Both the position numbers and the translations under genes were made by a program. The notes under the pieces are model-generated. The model was not told where the DNA came from. It searched no databases and was given only the letters and a program-made list of their open reading frames with translations. A DNA stretch of 44,655 bases from Candidatus Nanopelagicales bacterium (GTDB taxonomy: Bacteria; Actinomycetota; Actinomycetes; S36-B12; CAIYMF01), in assembly GCA_017882705.1 (NCBI GenBank), contig JADGOZ010000186.1:1-44655 (forward strand), written 5' to 3'. Position 1 is the first letter of the stretch; each line of letters starts with the position of its first letter. Shown in pieces: positions 10,911-20,068 of the stretch.

Positions 10911-12067
10911 CCCGCCCGGTGCGCTGGGTCGTGGCCGCCCTCGCGATCCTCCTCACCGCGATCACCGCGTCGTGGTTCGTCCGGCAGGCGCACGAGTGGC
11001 CCGTCGCCGGTCTCGACGGCCGGGTCTACCGCGACGCTGCGCGCGCGTTCCTCGACCGCGAGGACATCTACTCGGGGCGCTTCCAGGGCCTGCCGTTCAC
11101 CTATCCGCCGTTCGCGCTGCTGGTGTTCGTCCCGCTCGCGCTGGTGCCGGAGAACGCGGCGACGCTCCTCATGTTCCTGCTGTCGGGCGCCGCGCTCCTG
11201 GCGGTCGTGCGCTGGTGCCAGGACTACGCGACCCGCGCGCGCGCCGGCTCCTGGTGGGTCACGGTCGCACTGGCCGCTCCCGCGGCAGTCCTCGTGGAGC
11301 CGGTGCGCACCACCTTCAGCCTCGGCCAGGTCAATGTCCTGCTGCTCGCGCTGGTGGTCGGGCTCGATGCCCGCGGCACGCGCTGGTCGGGCGTCGGTGC
11401 CGGCCTCGCCACGGCGATCAAGATCGCGCCGGGACTGCTGGTAGCGGCGCAGGCGGTGCGGTCGGACTGGCGGGCGTTCGCCCGCGGGGTCCTGGCCTTC
11501 GCGGTCGCCACGAGCCTGGCCGCCGTCCTCGCGCCTGCTGCGACCCGCACCTACTTCACGTCGCTGCTGTGGGACTCCTCGCGCCCCGGTGGTCTCGACT
11601 ACCTGCAGAACCAGTCGCTGCGCGGGCTGCTCGCGCGCCATCTCCCTGACCACGCGTCGCTCGCGTGGCTGCTGGGCGCGGTCCTGGTGCTCGCGCTCGG
11701 CGCCTGGGTTGTCCGTCGCCACCGACGGGATCCCTTCTACGCCTTGACGGCCGCGGCTCTCACGGGGCTGCTGGTCTCGCCGGTCTCCTGGAGCCACCAC
11801 TGGGTGTGGGTCCTGCCGTGCGTCGCCGTCGGTGTGCGCTCGGGGCTGCGCTCGCCCGCGGCGTGGACCGCGCTCGCACTCCTCGCCTCGACGGTCGTCG
11901 AGCTCCTCTTCTGGACCACCAGCGCCGAGCCGCTGCTCGTGACGCAGGACATGTACGTCGTGCTCGGCCTGGCCTGGCTCGTCGCGGCGGCGGTGGCCGT
12001 CGGGGGCGTCGAGGATCCGGCTTCGGTGCCTGCGCCCGAGGCCGACGCCGTAGGTTCGACCTCATGA
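10901..12067 (+). CDS. GT87 (DUF2029) polyprenol-phosphate-mannose-dependent mannosyltransferase-like protein
   Basis: A 388-residue membrane protein with about ten hydrophobic segments. After the first helix comes a loop with DGRVYRDAARAFLDREDIYS and the pattern FTYPPFALLVFVPLAL, both typical of GT87/DUF2029 GT-C glycosyltransferases. These use polyprenyl-phosphate mannose to extend mannosides such as PIMs or lipoglycans outside the membrane. TFSLGQVNVLLLALVV and ATAIKIAPGLLV are further family signatures. The acceptor is unknown. It overlaps rsmE by ten bases and the HIT gene by four (ATGA), an unusual place for such a gene. Confidence 0.8.
   Translation: MGLTRPVRWVVAALAILLTAITASWFVRQAHEWPVAGLDGRVYRDAARAFLDREDIYSGRFQGLPFTYPPFALLVFVPLALVPENAATLLMFLLSGAALLAVVRWCQDYATRARAGSWWVTVALAAPAAVLVEPVRTTFSLGQVNVLLLALVVGLDARGTRWSGVGAGLATAIKIAPGLLVAAQAVRSDWRAFARGVLAFAVATSLAAVLAPAATRTYFTSLLWDSSRPGGLDYLQNQSLRGLLARHLPDHASLAWLLGAVLVLALGAWVVRRHRRDPFYALTAAALTGLLVSPVSWSHHWVWVLPCVAVGVRSGLRSPAAWTALALLASTVVELLFWTTSAEPLLVTQDMYVVLGLAWLVAAAVAVGGVEDPASVPAPEADAVGSTS
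12051..12056 (+). promoter_or_regulatory. -10 box of an internal leaderless promoter for the HIT gene
   Basis: TAGGTT lies seven bases before the ATG at 12064, inside the 3' end of the mannosyltransferase gene. It would let the HIT protein be expressed separately from the operon. Confidence 0.5.
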
Positions 12068-12408
12068 GCGCTGACTGCCTGTTCTGCAAGATCGCCGCGC
12101 GCGAGATCCCGGCGACCCTCGTGCACGAGACCGACCGCGTCGTGGCGTTCCGCGACATCTCGCCGCAGGCGCCCGTGCACGTCGTCGTGATCCCGAAGGA
12201 GCACCACGCCGATCTCAGCGCGCTCACCGCGGCCGACCCCGCCCTGGCCGGTGAGCTGCTCGCGGCGGTGGCGCACGTCGCCCGCGCCGAGGACCTCGAG
12301 CACGGGTTCCGCACGGTCTTCAACACCGGCGCCGACGGCGGCCAGACGGTCTTCCACGTGCACGCCCACCTCCTCGGCGGCCGCGGCCTCGCCTGGCCCC
12401 CGGGCTGA
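12064..12408 (+). CDS. HIT family nucleotide-binding protein (HinT-like)
   Basis: A 114-residue histidine-triad protein. It begins with CLFCKIAAREIPATLV and ends with the active-site motif HVHAHLLGG (HxHxHxxGG type). The family hydrolyses AMP-lysine or other nucleoside phosphoramidates. The length and the PVHVVVIPKEHH segment are standard for the HinT branch. Its ATG overlaps the previous stop (ATGA), and a leaderless-type promoter is also present just upstream. A 50-bp hairpin follows the stop. Confidence 0.92.
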   Translation: MSADCLFCKIAAREIPATLVHETDRVVAFRDISPQAPVHVVVIPKEHHADLSALTAADPALAGELLAAVAHVARAEDLEHGFRTVFNTGADGGQTVFHVHAHLLGGRGLAWPPG

Positions 12409-12426
12409 TCGCCCGGCCGACGACGC

Positions 12427-12476
12427 CGAGAGGTGGCGTGAACGCGAGGTGCCACGCGCGCTGAGGCCACATCTCG
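12427..12476. terminator. Hairpin between the HIT gene and phoH
   Basis: Arms CGAGAGGTGGC (12427-12437) and GCCACATCTCG (12466-12476) pair with one mismatch around a 28-base loop that itself holds smaller inverted repeats. It starts 18 bases past the HIT stop and precedes a TACCAT -10-like box at 12502-12507 that could serve phoH. Confidence 0.5.
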
Positions 12477-12573
12477 CCGTCGCGCGGCGGCGGTCTCGCC
12501 GTACCATGGAGCACCCGGCTCCGACCGGGACCTCGACGACGAAGGGCAGACACGGCCCGTGAAGGGCCGACCC

Positions 12574-13593
12574 ATGACGGCAGCAGCAGACACGCAGGCG
12601 AAGATCGTCGTCCCCGCGTCCCTCGACATGGTGAGCCTGCTGGGCTCGGGCGACGAGCACGTGCGCGCGGTCGAGCGCGGTTTCCCGAGCGTCGACGTCC
12701 ACGTCCGCGGCAACGAGATCACGATCACCGGGCCGCAGCCCGAGGTGGCGCTCGCCGACCGCGTCATCGGCGAGATGCTCGCCGTGCTGCGCACCGGCCA
12801 GGGCCTCACGCCCGAGGGTGTCGAGCGCCTGATCGCGATGCTCCGCGAGGACTCCGGCGTGCGTCCCGCCGACGTGCTCACCGCCAACATCCTCTCCAAC
12901 CGCGGCCGCACGATCCGTCCGAAGACGCTCAACCAGAAGAAGTACGTCGACTCCATCGACGAGCACACGATCGTGTTCGGCATCGGCCCCGCCGGCACGG
13001 GCAAGACCTACCTCGCCGTCGCCAAGGCCGTGCAGGCGCTGCAGTCGAAGAAGGTCTCGCGGATCATCCTGACCCGGCCCGCGGTGGAGGCCGGCGAGCG
13101 CCTCGGCTTCCTGCCCGGGACGCTCTCGGAGAAGATCGACCCCTACCTCCGGCCGCTCTACGACGCGCTGCACGACATGGTGGACCCCGACTCGATCCCA
13201 CGGCTCATGACGAGCGGCGTCATCGAGGTGGCGCCGCTGGCCTACATGCGCGGGCGCACGCTCAACGACGCGTTCATCATCCTCGACGAGGCGCAGAACA
13301 CCTCCCCCGAGCAGATGAAGATGTTCCTGACCCGTCTCGGCTTCGGCTCGACGATGGTCGTCACCGGCGACACGACGCAGGTCGACCTGCCCGCGGGCAC
13401 GGCGTCCGGGCTCAAGGTCGTCGAGGGCATCCTCGAGGACCTCGACGACGTCGAGTTCTGCCGGCTGGACAGCCAGGACGTCGTGCGCCACAAGCTCGTC
13501 GGCCACATCGTCGACGCCTACGCGAAGTTCGACGCCGAGAACGCGGTGGCGGCGCAGCTCACCGACCGCGGTCCCCGCCGCAGCCGACGGTGA
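12574..13593 (+). CDS. PhoH-like P-loop ATPase (PhoH1 type)
   Basis: A 339-residue PhoH family protein. An N-terminal KH-like segment with [15 protein letters not shown] is followed by the ATPase core: Walker [12 protein letters not shown] (about residue 138) and Walker [10 protein letters not shown] (about 235), then [13 protein letters not shown]. The family is linked to RNA metabolism and phosphate starvation, but its exact reaction is not known. The ATG at 12574 is chosen because AAGGG lies seven bases upstream; an in-frame GTG at 12559 has poorer spacing. ybeY follows after ten bases, the usual order. Confidence 0.92.
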   Translation: MTAAADTQAKIVVPASLDMVSLLGSGDEHVRAVERGFPSVDVHVRGNEITITGPQPEVALADRVIGEMLAVLRTGQGLTPEGVERLIAMLREDSGVRPADVLTANILSNRGRTIRPKTLNQKKYVDSIDEHTIVFGIGPAGTGKTYLAVAKAVQALQSKKVSRIILTRPAVEAGERLGFLPGTLSEKIDPYLRPLYDALHDMVDPDSIPRLMTSGVIEVAPLAYMRGRTLNDAFIILDEAQNTSPEQMKMFLTRLGFGSTMVVTGDTTQVDLPAGTASGLKVVEGILEDLDDVEFCRLDSQDVVRHKLVGHIVDAYAKFDAENAVAAQLTDRGPRRSRR

Positions 13594-13603
13594 GGCGGTC
13601 CGC

Positions 13604-14068
13604 ATGACCATCGAGGTCGTCAACGAGACCGACGTCGACGTCGACGTCGAGTCGCTCGGGGCGCAGGCGAGGTTCGTCCTCGACCGGCTCCGCATCCACC
13701 CGCAGGCCGAGCTGTCGGTGCTCCTCGTCGACGAGGCGGCGATGACCGAGCTGCACGTCCGGTGGATGAACGAGCCCGGTCCCACCGACGTCCTGTCGTT
13801 CCCGATGGACGAGCTGCGTCAGCCGCAGGACGACGAGGAGCCCGAGCCCGGGATGCTCGGCGACGTCGTGCTCTGCCCGCAGGTCGCGGTCCGTCAGTCC
13901 CTCGCAGCGGGCCACCACCGCGACGACGAGCTGGCCCTGCTGCTCACCCACGGGATCCTGCACCTGATCGGCTACGACCACGCCGAGCCCGACGAGCACG
14001 CGGAGATGTTCGGTCTGCAGGCCCGCCTGCTGGCCGAGTGGGTCGCGCACTCCGGCGGGCCGCGGTGA
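13604..14068 (+). CDS. ybeY: Endoribonuclease YbeY (rRNA maturation, ribosome quality control)
   Basis: A 154-residue metal-dependent RNase. The zinc site [11 protein letters not shown] (H3xH5xH pattern, near residue 118) is intact. Upstream is [16 protein letters not shown], the other family hallmark. YbeY acts in 16S rRNA 3'-end maturation and ribosome quality control. It lies between phoH and a CorC-type gene, as in most actinobacteria, and its stop overlaps the next start (GTGA), suggesting coupled translation. Confidence 0.95.
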   Translation: MTIEVVNETDVDVDVESLGAQARFVLDRLRIHPQAELSVLLVDEAAMTELHVRWMNEPGPTDVLSFPMDELRQPQDDEEPEPGMLGDVVLCPQVAVRQSLAAGHHRDDELALLLTHGILHLIGYDHAEPDEHAEMFGLQARLLAEWVAHSGGPR

Positions 14069-15369
14069 CCCCCGACGTCGTCTCGCTCCTCATCGCGGCC
14101 GTCCTGGTCGTGCTCGCTGCGTTCCTCGTCGCGGGGGAGACCGCCATCGCGCGCGTCTCGCGGGCGCGGGTCGACGAGCTGCAGCACGAGGGGCAGCGCG
14201 GCGCCGAGAAGCTGCGGCCGCTGCTCGAGGACCGCGCGCGCTACGTCAACGTGCTGCTGTTCCTGCACATGCTGTTCTTCGTCGCCGCGATCGTCCTCGT
14301 CACCCGCGCGTTCCTCGACATGCTGGCGGGACCGACCTGGTGGCCGATGCTCGCCGCGGTCCTGGTGATGATCGTCGTCGGCTACGTCGCTCTCGGCGTC
14401 GCCCCGCGCACGCTCGGCGTGCAGCACGCCGAGAAGATCGCGGTGACGATGGCGACGCCCACGCGCGTCCTCGGCACGATCCTGCACCCGCTCGCCCAGC
14501 TGCTCATCCTCGTCGGCAACGCGCTCACGCCCGGCAAGGGCTACCGCCAGGGGCCGTTCGCCTCGCAGGCCGAGCTGCGCGAGCTCGTCGACCTGGCGGA
14601 GGCCGACGACCTCATCGAGGACGACGAGCGGCAGATGATCCACTCGGTCTTCGAGCTCGGCGACACGATCGCCCGCGAGCTGATGGTGCCGCGCACGGAC
14701 ATGGTGTTCATCGAGCAGAACAAGACGCTGCGTCAGGCGCTGTCGCTCGCGCTGCGCAGCGGCTTCTCGCGCATCCCGGTGATCGGCGAGAACGTCGACG
14801 ACGTGATCGGCGTCGTCTACCTCAAGGACCTCGTACGCCGGACCTTCGAGCACCACGAGGCCGAGCAGAGCGAGCGCGTCGCGAGCCTGATGCGTCCGGT
14901 GTTCATGGTCCCCGACAGCAAGAGCGCCGACGAGCTGCTGCGCGACATGCAGTCGGCGCGCGTGCACCTCGCCGTGGTGGTCGACGAGTACGGCGGCACC
15001 TCGGGCATCGTCACGATCGAGGACGTCGTCGAGGAGATCGTCGGCGAGATCGCCGACGAGTACGACACCGAGGCACCGGAGGTGGAGTCGCTCGCGGGCG
15101 GCTGCTACCGCGTGCACGCCCGCATGCACGTCGAGGACTTCGCCGAGCTGGTCGGCATCGAGATCGACGGCGACGAGGAGGGCGTCGAGACGGTCGGCGG
15201 CCTGCTCGCGAAGCGCCTCGGTCGTGTCCCGATCACCGGCTCTCGCATCACGGTGCAGGGCTGGGACCTCACGGCGGAATCGGCCGCCGGTCGGCGCAAC
15301 CGGATCGGTACGGTGCTCGCCGAGCCGATCACCCCGGTGGACGACGACAAGGACGACCACGATGACTGA
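14065..15369 (+). CDS. CNNM/CorC-type membrane protein with CBS domains (HlyC/CorC family transporter)
   Basis: A 434-residue protein with an N-terminal DUF21 membrane domain (about residues 1-150, three to four helices), two CBS domains (about 190-330; MVPRTDMVF and [20 protein letters not shown] are diagnostic), and a C-terminal CorC_HlyC domain. The family is linked to magnesium or cobalt efflux and to ion homeostasis. The GTG start overlaps the ybeY stop by four bases. Its own stop overlaps the next gene by eight bases, so ybeY, this gene and the cytidine-deaminase-like gene form a tightly packed unit. Confidence 0.9.
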   Translation: MTPDVVSLLIAAVLVVLAAFLVAGETAIARVSRARVDELQHEGQRGAEKLRPLLEDRARYVNVLLFLHMLFFVAAIVLVTRAFLDMLAGPTWWPMLAAVLVMIVVGYVALGVAPRTLGVQHAEKIAVTMATPTRVLGTILHPLAQLLILVGNALTPGKGYRQGPFASQAELRELVDLAEADDLIEDDERQMIHSVFELGDTIARELMVPRTDMVFIEQNKTLRQALSLALRSGFSRIPVIGENVDDVIGVVYLKDLVRRTFEHHEAEQSERVASLMRPVFMVPDSKSADELLRDMQSARVHLAVVVDEYGGTSGIVTIEDVVEEIVGEIADEYDTEAPEVESLAGGCYRVHARMHVEDFAELVGIEIDGDEEGVETVGGLLAKRLGRVPITGSRITVQGWDLTAESAAGRRNRIGTVLAEPITPVDDDKDDHDD

Positions 15370-15727
15370 GCCGGAGGGCGCTCCTGCAGGGGATCTGTCG
15401 GCAGAGGACGGCAAGCTCGTCACGCTCGCCCGCGGGGCGCGCGGCCGCGTCGGCGCCGCGGAGGGTGCCGCGGTCCGCGACGAGACCGGCCGCACCTACT
15501 CCGGCGCCACCGTCGCACTGCCCTCGCTCCGGGTCTCCGCGCTGCGGCTCGCCGTGGCGCAGGCGGTGGCCTCCGGTGCGCGGGGTCTCGAGGCGGCCGT
15601 CGTCGTACGTCGTTCTCCTGAGCTCGACCCCGCGGACCTCGACGCCGTCCGTGACCTCGGCGGGGTCGACGTGCCCGTCCTCGTCGTCGGCTCCGACGGC
15701 AGCGTGCTCGCGACGCTCACGAGCTGA
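15362..15727 (+). CDS. Cytidine-deaminase-like protein lacking zinc ligands
   Basis: A 121-residue protein in the position between corC and era where many bacteria carry cytidine deaminase. The fold pattern is recognisable: AAVRDETGRTYSGATVALPS, a helix SALRLAVAQAVASGARGLEA, and a strand-rich end. The catalytic HAE/CAE and PCxxC motifs are absent, and the protein has no cysteine and no histidine at all, so it cannot hold the zinc used for deamination. It is probably a structural or regulatory relative rather than an enzyme. ATG at 15362 overlaps the previous stop; the EamA gene starts two bases after its stop. Confidence 0.75.
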   Translation: MTEPEGAPAGDLSAEDGKLVTLARGARGRVGAAEGAAVRDETGRTYSGATVALPSLRVSALRLAVAQAVASGARGLEAAVVVRRSPELDPADLDAVRDLGGVDVPVLVVGSDGSVLATLTS

Positions 15728-15729
15728 CC

Positions 15730-16755
15730 ATGGTCGAGGCATCCGTCACAGCGGCGCCGTCGCACGGCCGTGGCCTCGCGGTGCTGTCCGTGCTGGCGGC
15801 CGCGACGCTGTTCGGCACCACGGGCACGGCGCAGGCGCTGGGGCCCTCCGGCACCACACCGCTCGGGGTCGGTGCCGCGCGCATCGTCATCGGTGGTGCA
15901 GCCCTGCTCGCCGTGCTGCCGCTGCTCGGCGGTCGTCGCGGCGACGCCGTGCGGCTGTGGCGTACGCGGTGGGGGGTACTCGCCGGGCTGACGACGGCGC
16001 TCTACCAGGTGTGCTTCTTCGCCGGTGTGTCGCGCGCCGGCGTCGCGCTCGGCACGCTCGTGACGATCGGCAGCGGCCCCGTGTTCACCGGGCTGCTGTC
16101 GTGGCTCCTGCTGCGCGAGCGGCCGCGGTCGTCGTGGGCGCTGGCCACGGCGGTCTGCGTCGTCGGCCTCGCGCTGCTCGTGGGGAGCGGTGCGTCGAGC
16201 CCCGGCGTCGACCCCGTCGGGCTTCTGCTCGCCCTCGCGTCCGGGTCCGGCTACGCCGTCTACACGGTCGCCGCGAAGCGCCTGATGAACGACGGGCATC
16301 GCAGCGACGAGGTGATGGCGGCGGCGTTCGGGCTCGGCGGGCTGGTGCTGCTTCCCGTGCTCCTGACCCAGCCGCTCGCGTGGCTGGCGACGCCGGGCGG
16401 GCTCGCGATGGCGCTCTGGCTCGGCCTGGCCACGACCACGGCGGCGTACGTCCTGTTCGGCCGCGGTCTGCGGCACCTGCCGGCCGGGCCGGTCACGACC
16501 CTCGTGCTCGCGGAGCCGGTGGTCGCGACCGTCCTCGGCGTGCTCGTGCTCGGGGAGTCGCTCGAGCCGCTCGGCTGGCTCGGTGCCGCCTTCGTCCTCG
16601 CCGGTCTCGCCCTGCAGGGAGTCGCCTCGGCCCGAGGGCGTGATCGTGCTCCAGGTCGGGTTTCTGCTGACGGGAGACCTGCGCACGAGCCGGATCACGC
16701 GGACCAGGCAGGTGGCGCCGAGGGGAAGTTCCTTGGGGGAGGATGGCCCCTGTGA
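15730..16755 (+). CDS. EamA/DMT superfamily transporter
   Basis: A 341-residue membrane protein with about ten hydrophobic helices and two EamA repeats. Signs are TLFGTTGTAQALGP near the N terminus, LGTLVTIGSGPVFTGLLSWLLL ending repeat one, and TTLVLAEPVVATVLGVLVLG in repeat two. Family members export metabolites or amino acids; the substrate here is unknown. The C-terminal 40 residues are hydrophilic and poorly conserved. The stop overlaps the era start (GTGA at 16752), so the two genes are likely coupled, an unusual pairing for era. Confidence 0.85.
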   Translation: MVEASVTAAPSHGRGLAVLSVLAAATLFGTTGTAQALGPSGTTPLGVGAARIVIGGAALLAVLPLLGGRRGDAVRLWRTRWGVLAGLTTALYQVCFFAGVSRAGVALGTLVTIGSGPVFTGLLSWLLLRERPRSSWALATAVCVVGLALLVGSGASSPGVDPVGLLLALASGSGYAVYTVAAKRLMNDGHRSDEVMAAAFGLGGLVLLPVLLTQPLAWLATPGGLAMALWLGLATTTAAYVLFGRGLRHLPAGPVTTLVLAEPVVATVLGVLVLGESLEPLGWLGAAFVLAGLALQGVASARGRDRAPGRVSADGRPAHEPDHADQAGGAEGKFLGGGWPL

Positions 16756-17669
16756 CCGACCACCGCTCCGGCTTCGCCTGCTTCGTCGGCCGCCCCAACG
16801 CCGGCAAGTCCACGCTCACCAACGCCCTCGTCGGGGAGAAGGTGGCGATCACCAGCAGCAAGCCGCAGACCACCCGGCACACCGTGCGGGGCATCGTGCA
16901 CCGGCCCGACGCGCAGCTCGTCCTCGTCGACACACCCGGGCTCCACAAGCCGCGCACGCTGCTCGGCGAGCGGCTCAACGCCGTCGTCCGCGAGACGTGG
17001 GGCGAGGTCGACGTCATCGGGTTCTGCCTGCCCGCCGACGAGCCGATCGGCCCCGGCGACCGGTTCATCGCCGCCGAGCTCGCGAGCGCGAAGCGCACGC
17101 CGAAGGTCGCGATCGTGACGAAGACCGACCTCGTGGATCACGAGACGGTCGGCAGGCGGCTGCTCGAGGTGATGAGGCTCGGTGAGGCAGTGGGCATCGA
17201 CTGGGCCGAGGTGGTCCCGGTCTCCGCCGTATCCGGGGAGCAGGTGCAGCTGCTCGAGGACCTGCTCGTCGGGCTCATGCCCGAGGGGCCGCAGCTCTAC
17301 CCGGACGGCGAGCTGACCGACGAGCCGGAGCTCGTCATGTGCGCCGAGCTGATCCGCGAGGCCGCGCTCGAGGGCGTGCGCGACGAGCTGCCGCACTCGA
17401 TCGCCGTGGTCGTCGACGAGGTGATCCCGCGCGAGGGCCGCAGCGCCGACAACCCGCTGCTCGACGTCCACGCGTCGCTCTACGTCGAACGCGACAGCCA
17501 GAAGGCGATCATCATCGGCCACAAGGGATCCCGGCTGCGCGACGTCGGCATCAAGAGCCGCGCCCAGATCGAGGCGCTGCTCGGCACCCGGGTCCACCTC
17601 GACCTCCGCGTCAAGGTCGCGAAGGACTGGCAGCAGGACCCGAGACAGCTCCGCAAGCTCGGCTTCTAG
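16752..17669 (+). CDS. era: GTPase Era, 30S ribosome assembly factor
   Basis: A 305-residue Era. The P-loop GRPNAGKST and the switch region TSSKPQTTRHTVRG are intact, with DTPGLHKP (G3) and TKTD (G4). The C-terminal KH domain contains KAIIIGHKGSRLRDVGI and ends in QLRKLGF. Era binds 16S rRNA near its 3' end and aids 30S maturation, consistent with ybeY and rsmE nearby. I choose the GTG at 16752: GGAGG at 16738-16742 has ideal spacing to it, and it forms a GTGA overlap with the EamA stop. The in-frame ATG at 16743 directly touches that GGAGG. Confidence 0.95.
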   Translation: MTDHRSGFACFVGRPNAGKSTLTNALVGEKVAITSSKPQTTRHTVRGIVHRPDAQLVLVDTPGLHKPRTLLGERLNAVVRETWGEVDVIGFCLPADEPIGPGDRFIAAELASAKRTPKVAIVTKTDLVDHETVGRRLLEVMRLGEAVGIDWAEVVPVSAVSGEQVQLLEDLLVGLMPEGPQLYPDGELTDEPELVMCAELIREAALEGVRDELPHSIAVVVDEVIPREGRSADNPLLDVHASLYVERDSQKAIIIGHKGSRLRDVGIKSRAQIEALLGTRVHLDLRVKVAKDWQQDPRQLRKLGF

Positions 17670-17684
17670 CCGCGCGCGTCCTGT

Positions 17685-17767
17685 GCGATGAAGGACGCCT
17701 TCACTGCGTTCGGACACATGAAGGCGGAGTCTGTTGCCTTCTATGCGATGTAGGCGTCCTTCATCGC
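17685..17767. repeat. 16-bp perfect inverted repeat between era and the GNAT gene
   Basis: GCGATGAAGGACGCCT (17685-17700) and its exact complement (17752-17767) flank 51 bases. The right arm forms the last codons of the GNAT gene. Inside is a further GAAGGC/GCCTTC hairpin (17720-17741). It sits at the convergent ends of era and the GNAT gene and may work as a two-way terminator, or be a local duplication of the GNAT tail. Confidence 0.7.
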
Positions 17768-18625
17768 CAACGTCGGGGCCGGTTCGGCGGCGGCGCTGGT
17801 GCCGACTCTGGTGAAGCCGAGGCGTTCGTAGACCCTGGCGACGGCGTCGTCGGACGCGGTGAGCAGGGCGAGCGTGCAGCCGTGCACCCGGGCGTCGTGG
17901 AGCAGGCGCTCGACCACCTCGGCGGCGGCACCGCGACGTCGGTACGACGGCAGGGTCGCGACGCCGACGATCTCGGTCGTCTCGCCGACCGGCTGGTGCC
18001 ACCCGGTCGCCACGACGCCGTCGCGCGGGTCGTCGAGCACCGCGAGGACCGATCGGCGCTCGCGCACGCGCCGAGCCACGTGGGCGAGCAGCGTGTCATC
18101 GACGGCAGCCGCCGCGGCGTCACGCTCGGCGACGCCTCCGGGGCCCGGTGCCGTGCCGGCGGCGGCGAAGCCGACGTCGGAGACGGCCAGCGACGCGCGC
18201 AGGTCGGGAGACCCCCCTGCGAGGATCCGGGCCCGGCTCGACGTCGCGGGCGGACGAGCCGTCGTGCTCGGGGCGCCGAGGTCGAGGGTGAGGAGCGGGT
18301 AGCCGTGGACGACGTAGCCGGCCTCGATGAGGGCGGGTCCCAGCGACGGGACCAGCTGCTCCACCCACTCGAACGACACGTCCTGGTCGGCCGCCTCGAG
18401 CGCGGCGGCGGCACGGCGTACGTCGTCGACGGTGACGGCCGCCGCGCGGGTGAGGTCGAGGTCGGGGCGCGGGCGGACGTAGAACGGCCACGGGGCCGAC
18501 GAGACGAACGCCCGCAGCGGACCCACGTCGACGGCCGTCGAGTCGCCGTCGGGAGCGGCGTCGAGGTAGGCGTCGACCCGGCGCAGCCGGGCGGCCGGAT
18601 CGGGGACGGCGTCCACGGTTCTCAC
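17741..18625 (-). CDS. GNAT family N-acetyltransferase with an extended N-terminal region
   Basis: A 294-residue protein. The C-terminal third is a GNAT domain with the acetyl-CoA loop ATLPSYRRRGAAAEVVERLL and the closing ALLTASDDAVARVYERLGFTRVG. The N-terminal 130 residues (AFVSSAPWPFYVRPRPDLD and following) may be a second degenerate GNAT-like lobe, giving the double-GNAT size seen in some actinobacterial enzymes. The substrate is unknown. The start is a GTG about 23 bases after the AI-2E gene stop, without a clear ribosome-binding site. It is probably co-transcribed with that gene. Confidence 0.8.
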   Translation of the reverse strand: MRTVDAVPDPAARLRRVDAYLDAAPDGDSTAVDVGPLRAFVSSAPWPFYVRPRPDLDLTRAAAVTVDDVRRAAAALEAADQDVSFEWVEQLVPSLGPALIEAGYVVHGYPLLTLDLGAPSTTARPPATSSRARILAGGSPDLRASLAVSDVGFAAAGTAPGPGGVAERDAAAAAVDDTLLAHVARRVRERRSVLAVLDDPRDGVVATGWHQPVGETTEIVGVATLPSYRRRGAAAEVVERLLHDARVHGCTLALLTASDDAVARVYERLGFTRVGTSAAAEPAPTLAMKDAYIA

Positions 18626-18647
18626 GGCTGCGACCCGACCCGTGCCG

Positions 18648-19982
18648 TCAGGGGGCCGCGTCGTCGTGGGTGCCGAACGTGACGTCGGTGCTCGGCTCCG
18701 GGTCGGACGTGACGTCGGGGGCGACGTCGAGCGCCGTGACCGGGCCGGTCGGCTCGTCGGGGACGACGTCGGAGAGCGGCTTGCCGGCCGGCACGACGAG
18801 CGCGGGATCGCCCGAGAAGGCGTCCCCGTCCTTCGGTCGCTTCTCGCCCTTGGTGCGCACCTGCAGCTCGGGGACGAGCTCGTGGCGGTCGGCGTAGGTC
18901 TCGATGATCGCGATCACCGCCGCGGCGAGCGGGATGCCGATGATCGCGCCGATCGGTCCGAAGAACGCGAAGCCGACGAAGACCGAGCCGAGCGCGATCG
19001 CCGGGTGGATGTCCATCGTGGCGCGGCTGACTCGCGGGGTGAAGACGTAGCTCTCGATCTGCTGGTAGACCGTGGCGAACGCGATGATCCACACGACGTT
19101 CAGCGGGTGGTCGAACGCCGCGAACAGCGCCGGGATCGCCACGCCGATGTAGGTGCCGATCGTGGGGATGAACTGGCTCACGATGCCCGCGAAGATGCCC
19201 ATCGGCAGCCAGTAGGGCACCTGGATCAGGTAGAAGAACGTGCAGTGGAAGAAGGCGGACATCGTGGCGAGCACGACCTTCGAGACCACGAACCCGCCGG
19301 TCTTGGTGACCGCGATGTCCCACACGGTCACGAAGACCTTCTGCGAGCGCAGCGGCAGCCACGACCCGATCGCGCGCCGCAGCCGCGGTCCGTCGGCCGA
19401 GAAGTAGAAGGCGAACACGAACACGGTGAGGCCGTCGAACAGGGCGCCGAAGACCGATCCGACGACCCCGAACACCCCGCCGGCGATGTTGCTCGCCCAC
19501 TCGGCCACCTTGCTGGGTGTGATCTGGAGCTGGTCGAGCAGCTTGGTCGAGTCGATGGTGAGGTGGAACGTGGTGTTGAGCCAGGTGACGAACTGCGCGA
19601 CGTAGTCGGGCAGGCCCTTCACGAGCTCCGAGACCTGGGTGAAGAACAGGCTGCCGAACAGCACCGTGAAGGCCACGGTCGCCACGAGCAGCAGGAGGCC
19701 CACGATCCCGGTGGCCAGGCCGCGGCGCATGCCGCGGTTCGCGAACCACGCGACCGCCGGCTCCATGGCGATCGAGAGCAGCCACGCCAGCAGCAGCAGG
19801 AAGAGGAACGATCCGAGCGCGTCGTAGACGTAGAGCGCGATCTTGAGCCCGACGAGCAGCACCATGACGATGATCACCGCACGCCGGAACGCCTTGCTCT
19901 CGAACTGCACGAACACCGGCGTGCGCTCCGAGCCGCGGTCGCCCTCGTACTGCGTGTCGCCCACTACGATCTGCTCGTCCAC
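18648..19982 (-). CDS. AI-2E family transporter (PerM/YdiK-like permease)
   Basis: A 444-residue membrane protein. The family pattern is clear: two N-terminal helices (VIIVMVLLVGLKIALYVYDA and the next), a long extracytoplasmic region, then QFIPTIGTYIGVAIPALFA and the C-terminal FGPIGAIIGIPLAAAVIAII. Members are putative exporters; few have a proven substrate. The last 70 residues are hydrophilic and acidic. Of two GTGs six bases apart, the one at 19982 is eight bases from GAGAGG, while that at 19988 is only two bases away. A TACGGT -10-like box lies at 20012-20007. Confidence 0.85.
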   Translation of the reverse strand: MDEQIVVGDTQYEGDRGSERTPVFVQFESKAFRRAVIIVMVLLVGLKIALYVYDALGSFLFLLLLAWLLSIAMEPAVAWFANRGMRRGLATGIVGLLLLVATVAFTVLFGSLFFTQVSELVKGLPDYVAQFVTWLNTTFHLTIDSTKLLDQLQITPSKVAEWASNIAGGVFGVVGSVFGALFDGLTVFVFAFYFSADGPRLRRAIGSWLPLRSQKVFVTVWDIAVTKTGGFVVSKVVLATMSAFFHCTFFYLIQVPYWLPMGIFAGIVSQFIPTIGTYIGVAIPALFAAFDHPLNVVWIIAFATVYQQIESYVFTPRVSRATMDIHPAIALGSVFVGFAFFGPIGAIIGIPLAAAVIAIIETYADRHELVPELQVRTKGEKRPKDGDAFSGDPALVVPAGKPLSDVVPDEPTGPVTALDVAPDVTSDPEPSTDVTFGTHDDAAP

Positions 19983-20068
19983 GTCCACGTCCTCTCGTCG
20001 ACCACGACCGTACCGGGACGGAGCCGATCCGCCCGCGAGCCACGGCGCCGGACGTCGGACCGGCGGGT

